Shown here: in pieces, positions 44,763 through 54,400 of the stretch
How the letters are laid out: each line of letters starts with the position of its first letter
Numbering within the stretch: the first letter of the stretch is position 1
Assembly (NCBI RefSeq): GCF_000718095.1
Contig: NZ_JOEI01000005.1
Span: forward strand, 434,001 to 498,000
Direction: 5' to 3'
Length of the DNA: 64,000 nucleotides
Origin: Streptomyces scopuliridis RB72
GTDB taxonomy: Bacteria; Actinomycetota; Actinomycetes; Streptomycetales; Streptomycetaceae
Position numbers and translations under genes: made by a program
Notes under the pieces: model-generated
The model's input: the letters and a program-made list of their open reading frames with translations, nothing else
Told to the model about the DNA's origin: nothing
The model's database searches: none

Positions 44763-44793
44763 GACGGGCCGCGCACCTGGTGCGCGGCCCGTC
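44763..44793. terminator. Terminator of the streptogrisin gene
   Basis: Perfect 14-bp stem GACGGGCCGCGCAC/GTGCGCGGCCCGTC with a CTG loop, 24 bp after the protease stop. It lies between converging genes and probably also ends transcription of the histidine kinase operon. Confidence 0.88.
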
Positions 44794-44826
44794 GTGTCGT
44801 TCATCTCGTCCTGCCGTACCGGTGTG

Positions 44827-45942
44827 TCAGCCGGTGGCCGCCGCGGGCAGCGTGACCTCGAACCGGCAGCCGCCCGTCACATTGCGCACCTCGGCCCGCC
44901 CCTCGTGCGCCTCCACGATGCCCCGGACGATCGCCAGCCCGAGGCCCGCGCCCGCGGGCGGGGTACGCGCCTGGGTGCCGCGCCAGCCGGTGTCGAAGAC
45001 CCGCGGCAGATCCTCCGCCGGGATACCGCCGCAGCCGTCCGTCACGGAGAGGACCACGGAGTCCGCGCGCCGTTCTGCCGCCACCGCGACCGTGCCGTCC
45101 GCCGGGGTCCGGTGGATGGCGTTGACCAGGAGATTGGCGAGGACGCGGGTCATCTCCTTGCCGTCCACCTCGACCGGTACGGCCTCCACCCGGCCGCCGA
45201 CGAGCCGTACCCCGTGCTCCCTGGCGAGCGGATCGGCGCCCGCGAGCGCCTCGCCGACCAGGTCGTACACCGACATCCGGGTCGGGGCGAGCGCCAGCGC
45301 CCCGGCGTGGATACGGGACAGTTCGAAGAGATCACCGACCATCGAGTTGAGCCGCTCCACCTCGGCCCTGATCTGCCGGAAGTAGCGGTCCGGGTCCTGG
45401 ACGACGCCGTCCTCCAGCGCCTCGGACATGGCGCGCAGTCCGGCGAGGGGCGTACGCAGATCGTGCGAGATCCAGGCGACCAGTTCGCGCCGGGACGTCT
45501 CCAGCGCCCGTTCGCGCTCCCGGGAGGCGGTCAGCTTCGCGCTGGTGGCCGCCAGCTCCCGTCCCAGCGCGGCGAGTTCGGCGGTGGAGGCGCCGTCGGG
45601 CGCGGCGAAGCTGCCGCCGTCGCCGAACGAGCGGGCGGCCAGCGCCAGATCGTGGCTGCGGGCGACCACCCAGCGCCCCAGCAGCAGCGCGGTGGCCAGC
45701 GAGACGACCGCGGCCATCGCCACGACCGTGGTGACGACGGAGAGGTCATGGGCGGACAGGAACATCGCGCGGGCGACGACGAGCGTGCCCGCGAGCATCG
45801 CGGTGACGGTGACGGCGGCGACGACGGTCAGGGCGACGGCGACCGAGCGGTCCCGGAGCAGCCGCAGCACCAGCGCGCCGAGCAGCCCGGCGGCCCCCGC
45901 GCCGAGGAAGGCGAACAGCGCGATCAGCGCCATGTCACGCAC
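44827..45942 (-). CDS. Sensor histidine kinase
   Basis: 371-aa membrane histidine kinase. Hydrophobic segments at about 5-25, 35-57 and 68-90 give a short sensor with little extracytoplasmic sequence, so it may sense the membrane itself. A HAMP-like region and coiled-coil precede the H-box [16 protein letters not shown] (near residue 160). N-box ([11 protein letters not shown]), G1 (VTDGCGGIP) and G2 (GAGLGLAIV) are intact. It follows its response regulator gene by 7 bases, starting at GTG 45942 or ATG 45933. Convergent with the protease gene. Confidence 0.92.
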   Translation of the reverse strand: MRDMALIALFAFLGAGAAGLLGALVLRLLRDRSVAVALTVVAAVTVTAMLAGTLVVARAMFLSAHDLSVVTTVVAMAAVVSLATALLLGRWVVARSHDLALAARSFGDGGSFAAPDGASTAELAALGRELAATSAKLTASRERERALETSRRELVAWISHDLRTPLAGLRAMSEALEDGVVQDPDRYFRQIRAEVERLNSMVGDLFELSRIHAGALALAPTRMSVYDLVGEALAGADPLAREHGVRLVGGRVEAVPVEVDGKEMTRVLANLLVNAIHRTPADGTVAVAAERRADSVVLSVTDGCGGIPAEDLPRVFDTGWRGTQARTPPAGAGLGLAIVRGIVEAHEGRAEVRNVTGGCRFEVTLPAAATG

Positions 45943-45949
45943 GGCGCGC

Positions 45950-46729
45950 TCAGCTCGGGTCGGCGGGGACGGGCGCGGGTGCAGGGGCGGGCACGGGCGC
46001 GGGTACGGGTACGGGTACGGGTACGGCCTCGACGGAAGCCGGGTCGTCGAAGCGGTAGCCGACGCCCCAGACCGTCCGGATCAGCCGGGGCCTGGCCGGA
46101 TCGTCCTCGATCTTGCCGCGCAGCCGCCGTACATGCACCGTGACCGTCGACAGATCTCCGAACTCCCATCCCCAGACGTCGTGCATCAGCGTCTCCCTGC
46201 CGATCGCCAGCCCGGGATGGCGCATGAGATGGGCGAGCAGATCGAACTCGCGCAGCGTGAGAGCGAGCGGCTGGCCGTCCTTGGTGGCGCGGCGGCCCGC
46301 CGGGTCGAGGGTGATACCGGCCCGGCGTAGCTCGGGCTCCGCGGCCCCCGTCGCGCGGCCCTGGTCGCCGCCGTGGCGGCGCAGGACGGACTCGACGCGG
46401 AGGACCAGTTCGCGGGGGCTGAAGGGCTTGGTGACATAGTCGTCCGCCCCTATCTCCAGCCCGAGGATCCGGTCGTCCTCGTCGCCGCGCGCGGTCAGCA
46501 TGATCACCGGTACGGGCGCGGCGGCCCGCAGCCGCCGGCACACCTCCAGGCCGTCCATGCCGGGCAGCATCAGATCGAGCACCACCAGGGAGGGCGGGCA
46601 GGCGGCGGCGAGCCGCAGCGCCTCGGGGCCGTCGGCCGCCCGGTCCACGGAGAAACCGGCCCGTTCCAGATAGCCGGTGACGACCTCGGCGACGGTCGGA
46701 TCGTCATCGACGACCAGGATGGTGTGCAT
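45950..46729 (-). CDS. OmpR/PhoB-family response regulator
   Basis: 259-aa regulator. Receiver domain residues 1 to about 120 ([16 protein letters not shown], phospho-acceptor Asp in [13 protein letters not shown], Lys in [12 protein letters not shown]). The winged helix spans about 135-235 ([16 protein letters not shown], then [16 protein letters not shown]). It ends in a Pro-Val/Pro-Ala repeat tail encoded by a hexanucleotide repeat. ATG 46729 has AGGAG 9 bases upstream. It pairs with the histidine kinase immediately downstream. The regulon is unknown. Confidence 0.94.
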   Translation of the reverse strand: MHTILVVDDDPTVAEVVTGYLERAGFSVDRAADGPEALRLAAACPPSLVVLDLMLPGMDGLEVCRRLRAAAPVPVIMLTARGDEDDRILGLEIGADDYVTKPFSPRELVLRVESVLRRHGGDQGRATGAAEPELRRAGITLDPAGRRATKDGQPLALTLREFDLLAHLMRHPGLAIGRETLMHDVWGWEFGDLSTVTVHVRRLRGKIEDDPARPRLIRTVWGVGYRFDDPASVEAVPVPVPVPAPVPAPAPAPVPADPS

Positions 46730-46872
46730 ACGTCCAGTCTCCTCGGGCGGTGGCCGGCGCACCGCCCCCGACCTCTTACGAAACCATGACGGCCACGGAT
46801 CCCGGCACGTCCGGATCCCGGCACGTCCGATTCGTTCAAGACCCGTCCGGCCCGCGCTCCTACCGTGGACAC

Positions 46873-47280
46873 ATGACTACCGCTCCACGTACTCCACGAC
46901 TCGACGCCATCGGCCTGGTCGTCTCCGACATGGCCGCCTCGCTCGCCTTCTACCGTCTGCTCGGTGTGGACATCCCCGCCGAGGCCGACACCGCGGCCCA
47001 CGCCGAGGCCACCCTGCCCAGCGGGCTGCGGATCCTCTGGGACACGGAGGAGACCATCCGCTCCTACGATCCGGGATGGACCCGGCCGCAGGGCGGCGAG
47101 CGGATCGGACTCGCGTTCCTCTGCGAGGGCCCCGCCGAGGTGGACGCCACCTACGAAGCGCTGGTCGCGGCCGGGCACACCGGGCATCTGAAGCCCTGGG
47201 ACGCGGTCTGGGGACAGCGTTACGCGCTGGTCGTCGACCCGGACGGCTGCGGGGTCTCGCTGTTCGCCAGTGCCGCGTAG
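46873..47280 (+). CDS. VOC (glyoxalase/bleomycin resistance) family protein
   Basis: 135-aa vicinal-oxygen-chelate protein with two beta-alpha-beta-beta-beta modules ([22 protein letters not shown] and [15 protein letters not shown]). The metal or ligand residues are not the full glyoxalase set, so a binding or resistance role is as likely as catalysis. The ATG 46873 fits the family start; the upstream in-frame region has no similarity. Its last 61 bases overlap the 3' end of the AraC gene on the other strand. Confidence 0.87.
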   Translation: MTTAPRTPRLDAIGLVVSDMAASLAFYRLLGVDIPAEADTAAHAEATLPSGLRILWDTEETIRSYDPGWTRPQGGERIGLAFLCEGPAEVDATYEALVAAGHTGHLKPWDAVWGQRYALVVDPDGCGVSLFASAA

Positions 47281-47960
47281 GCACCGAGAGTGAGCCCGGC
47301 CAGCTCACGGGTCTCCCGGGCGAGATGCGCCTGGTCGGCGCAGCCGGCGGCGAGCGCCGCGTCGGCGAACGGCACCCCGTCCCGTACGAGCGTCAGCGCG
47401 CGCTGGAGCCGTAGGACCCGGGCGAGGGTCTTGGGCCCGTAGCCGAAGGCGTCCAGCGAGCGGCGGTGCAGCTGCCGGGCGCCCAGGCCGACGGCATCGG
47501 CGGTGGCGGCGACCGTACGGCCCGCTTCCAGGGCGTCGACGACCGCCCGGAGCAGCGGGTCCGGCGGCTCCGCCGCGGCGGCCCGGCGCAGCGCGACGGC
47601 CTCCAGGGCGGCCGTCGGGTCCGGAGCCGCCGCCAGCCGGGCGGTGAGCCGGCGCACCTCGGCCGGGGACCACAGATCGGCCAGCCCCACCCGCCGGTCG
47701 CGCAGCTCGTGCGCCGGTACGCCGAGCAGCGCAGGCGCGGTCCCGGGGGCGAAGCGCACTCCGGCGCAGTACAGCCCGGTGATGCCCTCGGGGGCGTACG
47801 CGCGGGTGTCGGGCCCCGCGACCAGCAGTCTGCCGCCGATCCACAGCAGGTCCATACAGCCGTCGGGCAGCACGGGATAGGGAGGGGAACCGTCGTCGGC
47901 CCGCACCGTCCGCGTCCAGACCATCGCGCCGTCCAGCCGCGATGTCCGTTCCTCGTACAT
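47220..47960 (-). CDS. AraC family transcriptional regulator
   Basis: 246-aa regulator. The N-terminal half resembles the DUF6597-type effector domain of small AraC proteins ([22 protein letters not shown]). The C-terminal HTH_18 covers about residues 145-230 ([21 protein letters not shown], then [11 protein letters not shown] and [15 protein letters not shown]). ATG 47960. Two 16-bp direct repeats lie immediately upstream and are probable binding sites. It converges on the VOC gene with a 61-base overlap, so both gene ends are constrained by each other. Confidence 0.9.
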   Translation of the reverse strand: MYEERTSRLDGAMVWTRTVRADDGSPPYPVLPDGCMDLLWIGGRLLVAGPDTRAYAPEGITGLYCAGVRFAPGTAPALLGVPAHELRDRRVGLADLWSPAEVRRLTARLAAAPDPTAALEAVALRRAAAAEPPDPLLRAVVDALEAGRTVAATADAVGLGARQLHRRSLDAFGYGPKTLARVLRLQRALTLVRDGVPFADAALAAGCADQAHLARETRELAGLTLGAYAALANSETPQPSGSTTSA

Positions 47961-47961
47961 A

Positions 47962-47996
47962 TGGATCAGGCTAAAGCATCTGGATCAGGCCAAAGC
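47962..47996. promoter_or_regulatory. Two direct repeats upstream of the AraC gene, candidate operator
   Basis: TGGATCAGGCTAAAGC (47962-47977) and TGGATCAGGCCAAAGC (47981-47996) differ at one base and are spaced 19 bp start to start. Paired direct repeats are the usual AraC-family binding arrangement. They lie right next to the AraC start codon and 85 bp before the conflict-system operon, so either or both could be controlled. Confidence 0.5.
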
Positions 47997-48080
47997 CTCG
48001 CCTGGAACAGGGCCATTGATCCAGAATGGGCCTCCGGCAGGTCCGGCAGGACGTGGGGCGTTTCGATCGCGGGGGCGACG

Positions 48081-48479
48081 ATGACGGCACTGATGGAGTT
48101 CACCACCGACAGCGGTGCCACCGTCGTGGTCGAGGTCGACCGTGACACCCCGGGCGCCAGACCGGTGGCGCGCGGCAACTCCCTCGCGCAGGCGGGCCAT
48201 ACCTTCGGCGAGGCGCTCCAGGGGATCCGCTCGGCCGCGGAATCCGCCCTCGCGGTGTTCCGGGACGGCTCGCTCAAACCGGACGGTGTGGAGCTGGAGT
48301 TCGGGGTGAAGCTGATGGCGGAGGCCGGGGCGGTGATCGCCAAGACCTCGGCCGAGGGCCATATGACGGTCAAGCTCTCCTGGAATCCGGGCACCACCGG
48401 TGAGTCCGCCGCCACAGGTGGGTCCGCCTCCACCGGGGACTCCGGAGCGGCGGGGAGTCCGGGAACGGCGGGCCGGTGA
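48081..48479 (+). CDS. CU044_2847 family protein (trypco domain), conflict-system component
   Basis: 132-aa protein. The start MTALMEFTTDSGATVVVEVD, the middle AGHTFGEALQGIRSAAESALA and the end ELEFGVKLMAEAGAVIAKTSAEGHMTVKLSW are typical of the CU044_2847 family. This family has been described as a trypsin-coupled (trypco) domain next to effector trypsins. The last 30 residues are a Gly/Ser/Thr-rich tail. It overlaps the trypsin-like gene by 4 bases (GTGA), so the two are made together. A role as a regulator or substrate of the adjacent protease is inferred from published comparative genomics of the family, not from this sequence. Confidence 0.82.
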   Translation: MTALMEFTTDSGATVVVEVDRDTPGARPVARGNSLAQAGHTFGEALQGIRSAAESALAVFRDGSLKPDGVELEFGVKLMAEAGAVIAKTSAEGHMTVKLSWNPGTTGESAATGGSASTGDSGAAGSPGTAGR

Positions 48480-50374
48480 CGCGCTCCCCGGCCTGGCACG
48501 CCAGGATCGACGCCGACGGGGCGGTGGGCTCCGGCTTCCTCGTCTCCGGCCGTACGGTGCTCACATGCGCCCATGTGGTGGCGGGCGACCGGGCCTCGGT
48601 GGTCTTCCCCGGCGCGCCGGGGCTCGCCCCCGTACCGGCCCGGGTGGTCGTACGGGGACACGCCTGGGCGGGCGGGGACCGCGACCCGGGCGATCTGGCC
48701 GTCCTGGAGCTGGACCGGCCGCCGGGCCTCGCCCCCGCGGCCTTCGCCCCGCTCGACGCGCCGTACGCCTCGCCCGCGCCGAGGCTGGTGGCGTACGGCT
48801 TCCCGTTCGGGTACGGCGAAGAGGGCGTGCAGAGCGAATTACGGGCCATCTCAAGCCAGTTGATCCGCGACGAGTGGGCGCAGCTGGGAGGCTGGCGCGG
48901 ATACGGGCAGGAGACCGACCACGGGTTCAGCGGCGCCGCCGTGATGGTGGAGGGCACCGGCACGGTCGCCGGGATGGTCGTCTCGCACGATCCGGTGAGC
49001 CACACCAGCCGGATGATCCCGGCACGGATTCTCGCCCGGCACTGGGCGCCGCTCGCCGATCTCGTCCCCACCCCCGGCTATCCGGCGGAGGAGAAGCGGT
49101 GGCTGCGCGAGCTGGTGGCCCGCGTCGGCTCGCCCGCGCTCGCCGGGGCCCTCGGCAGACTGCTGCGCGGCGCCGCCGGGCCGCTGGGAGTCGAGCCGCC
49201 GCCCGGTGAGCCTGGCAGCCTCTGGGAGGCGGTCTGGTATCTGCTGTCGGAGGCCGGGCGGCCGGAGCCGGGGGCGCTGCCGCTCGCCGAACTCACCGCA
49301 CGGCTGGCCGGGTTGGTCGGCGACGAGACGCTCGGAGCGGAGCTGCGCGACTGGTCCCGGGCGCACCGCGCGCGGCACGATCCACCGCCCGTGGCGCAGC
49401 CCGCCGTGAGCCACGCGGCCGTGGGCCTCATGAGCTACGCACCGGCGCCGACGTACGCGGCCGGGCACGCCGCCGCGCAGACCGCCTTGAACACTGCGCC
49501 GTACGCAGCGGCCCCGGCCGTGCCGCCTGTCGTGGCTCCGGGACCCGTCGTGGGAACACCGCCCGCCACCCGCCGCTGGTCCCCGATCCTCGTCGAGATC
49601 AAGCGCAGCGGGGCCGACCGCGGCGCGCTGCTGGTCGAGGTGTCCGCGTACCGCGACGGAGGACGGCGGCTGGTCGCCGAACAGCGGCTGGCGGAACGGG
49701 AGGTCCGGGCCTGGGTACTGGACCGTATCGATGACGCGTTCGCCGAGATCGACACCGAGGGCAGGGAGCTGATCGCGTTCGCCCTGCCGCGCCGCTGGCT
49801 CAACAAGCCGGTCGACCAGTGGACCACGCGCAAGGGGATGAGCACGCCGCTGGGGTGTGTCGCGCCGGTGGTGGTGATGGACCACGACCGGCGGGGCAGC
49901 AAGCGGCTCCAGTTCCGGCTGAAGAAGATGTGGGACGTGCTCGACCGGCAGCCGGGCTCGGCCGTCCATGGGATCAGCTGCGCGGGCTCCGCCAGGCCCG
50001 AGTGGCTGACCGTACAACTCCAGGACGTGGTGGGCCCGGTGGGGCTCACGAGACCGCCGAAGAGTCCGCGCGACCGGCTGCACACGGCGGTACTGGACGC
50101 CCCGGCGCCGATCGTGCTGTGGCCGCGTACGGGCTGCGCCGGCGGCGCGTCCTGCGGCGGCTCCTGCCGGGGCGCCGAGTTCCTGAACGCGCTGGCCGAC
50201 CAGCTCTCCGTACTGCCGCCCGGCGATCTGCCCGAGCGGATCTTCGAACTGCGCAAGAGCGCCTTCGGCCATGACGGGCCCGAGCCGCACTGGGCCGCCG
50301 ATCTCTCCTTCGTCTGGGAGGATCCGCGCTGGTTCCCCGATGTCCCCCCACTGAGTCAGTCGCCCGTCGGCTGA
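48476..50374 (+). CDS. Trypsin-like protease fused to VMAP-type C-terminal domain
   Basis: 632-aa protein. An N-terminal trypsin-like domain (residues 1 to about 190) has the full triad: His in TCAHVVAG, Asp in GDLAVLEL and Ser in HGFSGAAV. A helical segment follows (about 205-305, effector-associated-domain-like). After an Ala/Pro-rich linker comes a VMAP-C-like domain (about 365-632). It has WSPILVEIKRSGADRGALLVEVSAY and a Cys cluster (GCAGGASCGGSC). VMAP proteins are the third partner of MoxR-vWA systems. The gene overlaps its neighbour upstream, and the MoxR gene starts 45 bases after. Confidence 0.85.
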   Translation: MTRSPAWHARIDADGAVGSGFLVSGRTVLTCAHVVAGDRASVVFPGAPGLAPVPARVVVRGHAWAGGDRDPGDLAVLELDRPPGLAPAAFAPLDAPYASPAPRLVAYGFPFGYGEEGVQSELRAISSQLIRDEWAQLGGWRGYGQETDHGFSGAAVMVEGTGTVAGMVVSHDPVSHTSRMIPARILARHWAPLADLVPTPGYPAEEKRWLRELVARVGSPALAGALGRLLRGAAGPLGVEPPPGEPGSLWEAVWYLLSEAGRPEPGALPLAELTARLAGLVGDETLGAELRDWSRAHRARHDPPPVAQPAVSHAAVGLMSYAPAPTYAAGHAAAQTALNTAPYAAAPAVPPVVAPGPVVGTPPATRRWSPILVEIKRSGADRGALLVEVSAYRDGGRRLVAEQRLAEREVRAWVLDRIDDAFAEIDTEGRELIAFALPRRWLNKPVDQWTTRKGMSTPLGCVAPVVVMDHDRRGSKRLQFRLKKMWDVLDRQPGSAVHGISCAGSARPEWLTVQLQDVVGPVGLTRPPKSPRDRLHTAVLDAPAPIVLWPRTGCAGGASCGGSCRGAEFLNALADQLSVLPPGDLPERIFELRKSAFGHDGPEPHWAADLSFVWEDPRWFPDVPPLSQSPVG

Positions 50375-50419
50375 GCCCGCAGCCCCGGCAGTGTCGAAGC
50401 CGAGACCTGGAGAACGCCC

Positions 50420-51424
50420 ATGCCCCTGTGGCCGGTCTACACCGGAGCCGATGAACCGCACGACGGCATCGGGCGGTTGCCCGAGCCGCCGCCCTGGCGC
50501 GCCTTCAACGGCGGCCCCGTGGTCGAGCCGCCCCAGGACGACCCGGCCCCCTCACCGGACCGGTTGCACCGCGCACAGGCGTACCGCGCGACGGACGAGA
50601 GCGTCCAACTCGTCAACGCCGCCCTGTACTTGCGGCGGCCCCTGCTGGTCACGGGCCCTCCGGGCAGCGGCAAGTCCAGCCTCGCGTACGCGGTGGCACG
50701 GGAGTTGAGGCTCGGTCCCGTACTGCGCTGGAACATCACCAGCCGGAGCGCGCTCGGCGACGGGCTCTACCAGTACGACCCGCTCTCCCGGCTCTACGCG
50801 GCGGGCCGGGGCCCGGAGAGCGGCGATCCGGAGAACACGAATATCGAGGACCATCTGCGGCTGGGCCCGCTGGGCACGGCGCTGCTGCCGTACGAGCGGC
50901 CCCGGGCGCTGCTGATCGACGAGATCGACAAGAGCGATCTCGATCTCCCGAACGATCTGCTGAACATCCTGGAGGAGGGCCAGTACGAGATCCCCGAGCT
51001 GGTGCGCGCAGCGCGGACCCGCTCCACCGCCGAGGTGCTGGTCGCCGACTCGGACCGGCTGGTGGCGCTGGAGCGCGGGCGGGTGCGCTGCCGCGCGTTC
51101 CCGTTCACCGTCCTGACCAGCAACGGGGAGCGGGAGTTCCCGCCGGCGTTTCTGCGGCGCTGCGTCACGCTGGAGCTGAAGCAGCCGGAGGCGGCGCATC
51201 TGGAGGCCATCGTCCAGGCGCATCTGGGCCCGCTGGACGGGCAGGCACGGGAGCTGGTGCACCGGTTCCTGGAGCGGGGCAGCGGTGGCGAGCTGGCGAC
51301 GGACCAGCTGCTCAACGCCATCTATCTGGCCAGGACTTCGGGGCTCGAAGCGCCGACGCGCGACGAGCTGGCGGACCGGCTGATGAGCTATCTGAGCCGG
51401 ACACCGGAACCCGATGACTTCTGA
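50420..51424 (+). CDS. MoxR-family AAA+ ATPase of the conflict system
   Basis: 334-aa AAA+ ATPase. Walker A is GPPGSGKSS (near residue 78), Walker B is LLIDEIDK (near 167), and an arginine-finger/sensor region is visible (FPPAFLRRCVTLEL). MoxR ATPases work as chaperone-like remodelling machines together with vWA-domain proteins; the following gene supplies a vWA-like region. ATG 50420. The 3' end overlaps the next gene by 11 bases, so the two proteins are made together. Confidence 0.9.
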   Translation: MPLWPVYTGADEPHDGIGRLPEPPPWRAFNGGPVVEPPQDDPAPSPDRLHRAQAYRATDESVQLVNAALYLRRPLLVTGPPGSGKSSLAYAVARELRLGPVLRWNITSRSALGDGLYQYDPLSRLYAAGRGPESGDPENTNIEDHLRLGPLGTALLPYERPRALLIDEIDKSDLDLPNDLLNILEEGQYEIPELVRAARTRSTAEVLVADSDRLVALERGRVRCRAFPFTVLTSNGEREFPPAFLRRCVTLELKQPEAAHLEAIVQAHLGPLDGQARELVHRFLERGSGGELATDQLLNAIYLARTSGLEAPTRDELADRLMSYLSRTPEPDDF

Positions 51425-54400
51425 CCGGGCGCTCTCCGGACCGGCCGCGCTGCGTGAGGTGCTGACAGCGGCGGGCGGCGACCCGCCGACGGGCAGGGAG
51501 CTGGCCGAGGTGCTGTGGCTGGCGACGCATGTACGGCCCGGGCCGGAGCCGGACGCCGAGCCCGAAGCCGCCGCCGGAGCCGGGCCCGAGGACGGTCCTC
51601 GGCCGCCCCAGCGGGGTCCCGCCCAGCGTGCGACCATCTCCCACGACGCGTCTCCTCGGGGCATGGATCCCCTGCGGACTCCCCCGGGAGGGGCCGTGCC
51701 GGACCCAGGCTCCGAAGACACCCCCTTCGTGCACAGCCCGGGCGGCCGGGTCGTCCTGCACCGCCTGGCGCCACCCCCCGTCACCGGGCCGGCGCCGCCG
51801 CCACCGGGTCCGGACGCGCGGGCCGAGGTGCTCGCCCCCGCCCCGCCGATGATCTCCCATCCGCTCGCGGTCCAGCGGGCGTTGCGTCCACTGCGCAGGA
51901 CCGTGCCGTCGGCGCGCGAACGGGAGCTGGACGAGACGGGCACGGCGCACCGTATCGCCTCGCTCGGCGCCCGGCCCGGCCGGTGGCTGCCCGAGCTGCG
52001 GCCCGCACCGGAGCGCTGGCTCCATCTGCGGCTGGTGCTGGACTGCGGCCCGACGATGGCCATGTGGCAGCCGCTCGCGCGCGATCTGTACACGGCCTTC
52101 GGGCAGACGGGCGCGTTCCGCACGGTGGAGCTGGTACGGCTCGGCGCGGACGGTTCCGTACCGCCTCGGCAGTGGACGGCCGGGCGGACGATGGTGCTGA
52201 TCCTCAGCGACATGATGGGCCCGCAGTGGCGGCCGGGACCGACGGGAGCGGCGGGGGCCGCGGGACGGCAGTGGTACCGGACGCTGCGGCGCTGGACCCG
52301 TGAACTGCCGGTGGCCGTGGTCCAGCCGCTGCCGGAGCGGATGTGGCGGCACACCCCGCCGGCGCCGGTGCCCGGACTGTTCACGGCGGCCGGTCCCGGG
52401 GCGCCCAACACCGCGCTGCGCTTCACCCCGTACGACGGCGAGGCGCGGGGCGTTCCCGTGCCGGTGCTCGAACCGGCGCCGGAGTGGCTCGGCCACTGGG
52501 CCGGGCTGGTGGCGTCCCCGGCCGGCGCCGAATTCCCGGGGGCGGCGGCCCTGTTGGCGGACGGACCACCGGACGGACCTTCCGTGACGCTCCCTGAGGA
52601 GGAGGGGGACGGACTGATCCCGCGGAACGTGCCGGCCAGGGAGCTGGTGCTGCGCTTCCGCTCGGTCGCCTCCCCGCAGGCGGTCCGGCTCGCGGCCCAT
52701 CTGGCGGTGGGACCACCGCACTTGCCGGTGATGCGGCTCGTACAGGCGGCCATCGAGGAGCGCCCGCAGCCGCAGCATCTGGCGGAGGTGGTGCTGAGCG
52801 GGATGCTCACGGCCGTACCGGGCCCCGCCGGCTCCTATGACTTCCGGCCGGGCGTGCGCGAACTGCTGCTCGGCGCGCTGCCGCGTACGGGGCTGGCCCA
52901 CACGGTCAACCTGCTCGAACGGGTGGGGGCCGTGATCGAGTCGCGCGCGGGCTCGGCGCGCGGTGAGTTCCGGGCGCTGCTCGCCGGCGACGGCCCGGCG
53001 GGGTTCGGCCGGGCGGCGGGCGAGCCGTTCGCGCTGGTGAGCCGGGAGAGCGTACGGCTGCTCCGGGGACCTGAGCCGGAGCCCGTGCCGGAGAACGGCG
53101 AGCGGGTACTCGTCGGCCGGTACCGGCTGGTGGAGGTCATCGAACGCGGTACGCACGGCGTGGTGTGGCGGGCCTACGACCGGTTCCGGGACCGGGAGCG
53201 GGACCGGGGCCGTACGGTCGCCGTCAAGATCTTCGATAGGCCGGGGGCGACGCGCGATTCCCTCCTGGCGATGGCGCGGTCGGAGCACGAGTCCACCGCC
53301 GTGCTGCGGCGCCCCGGTGTCGTGAAGGTGCGTGAGCACGGCACGGACGGCGACGTCGTCTACCTGGTCAGCGAGGCCCTGGAGGGGAGCACCCTCGGCG
53401 AGCTGCTGGCGGAGAACGGACACCGTCCGCTCCCCGTGACCGAGGTCACCGGCATCGCGGCGCAGGTGATCGACGTCCTCTCCTATGCCCGGGAGAGAGG
53501 CGTCCGGCCGGAGCCGCCGTCGCTGACGAACATCATCAGGCTGCCGGACGGCGCGGTGAAGCTCCGCGGGTTCGGGGCCGCTCTCCCGGACGACGAGACC
53601 TACGACGAACTGCACGCCCTGGGCCGTGTGCTGTACGAACTCGCCACCGGCGCCGAGCCCTTCGGCGCCGCGCACGCCTGGCGCCCGCCGCGAGAGCTGC
53701 GGCCCGATCTGCCCGCCGCGCTGGAGTCGGCGATCGTGGACCTCCTCTTCGACGCCCCCGAGAGCCGCCGGCGCGGCGCCGACGCGCTGAGGTCGTCGGG
53801 CGTACCGGGCAGTACCTGGCAGTACGGCGTACTGGGGCCGCTGCGGGCGATGCACAGCGGGCGCGACCGTACACCCGCCTCGTACGAGGCACGACTCGTC
53901 CTCAGCAGGCTGCTGCTGGCCCGTGGCCAGTCGGTGTCCAAGTACGAGCTGTGGCGCGCTCTGGGGTTCTCGCTGTGGAACGAAACCGGCGTCGCGGATC
54001 TGATCGACGTCCTGCTCGACGACGGGCATGCTGTGGAGGGCCCCGAAGGTAACTACCGTCTGCGGCTGGACACCGAGTTGGACCTTTCCGTCGCCGAACA
54101 GCTGGCCGCCGACGCGTTGCGCGCGGAGGAGGCGGGCGAGACACGGCGCGCCGCCGGGCTGTACGAGGCGGCTCTCGGGCACTGGTACGGGGAGCCGCTC
54201 GACGGCATCGAGGGCGCCTGGGCTGACAGGGAGCGGGACCAACTGAACGCGTTGCGGAGGTCGTTGGAGACCGCCCGCTACGCGCTGGCGGAGCCCCGCA
54301 CGGCGAGCCCGCCGGAAGCCGAGGCCCCGCGAGAAGCCGCGTCCGAGCCCGAGACCGCCGCGCCACCGGAGGCTCCGCCCCAGGCCGTCCAGGGCGACGA

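Noticed and set aside
39500..44800. Integrated element or prophage
   Set aside because: No integrase, tRNA attachment site, structural genes or flanking direct repeats; only relics of single genes and one TnpB fragment.
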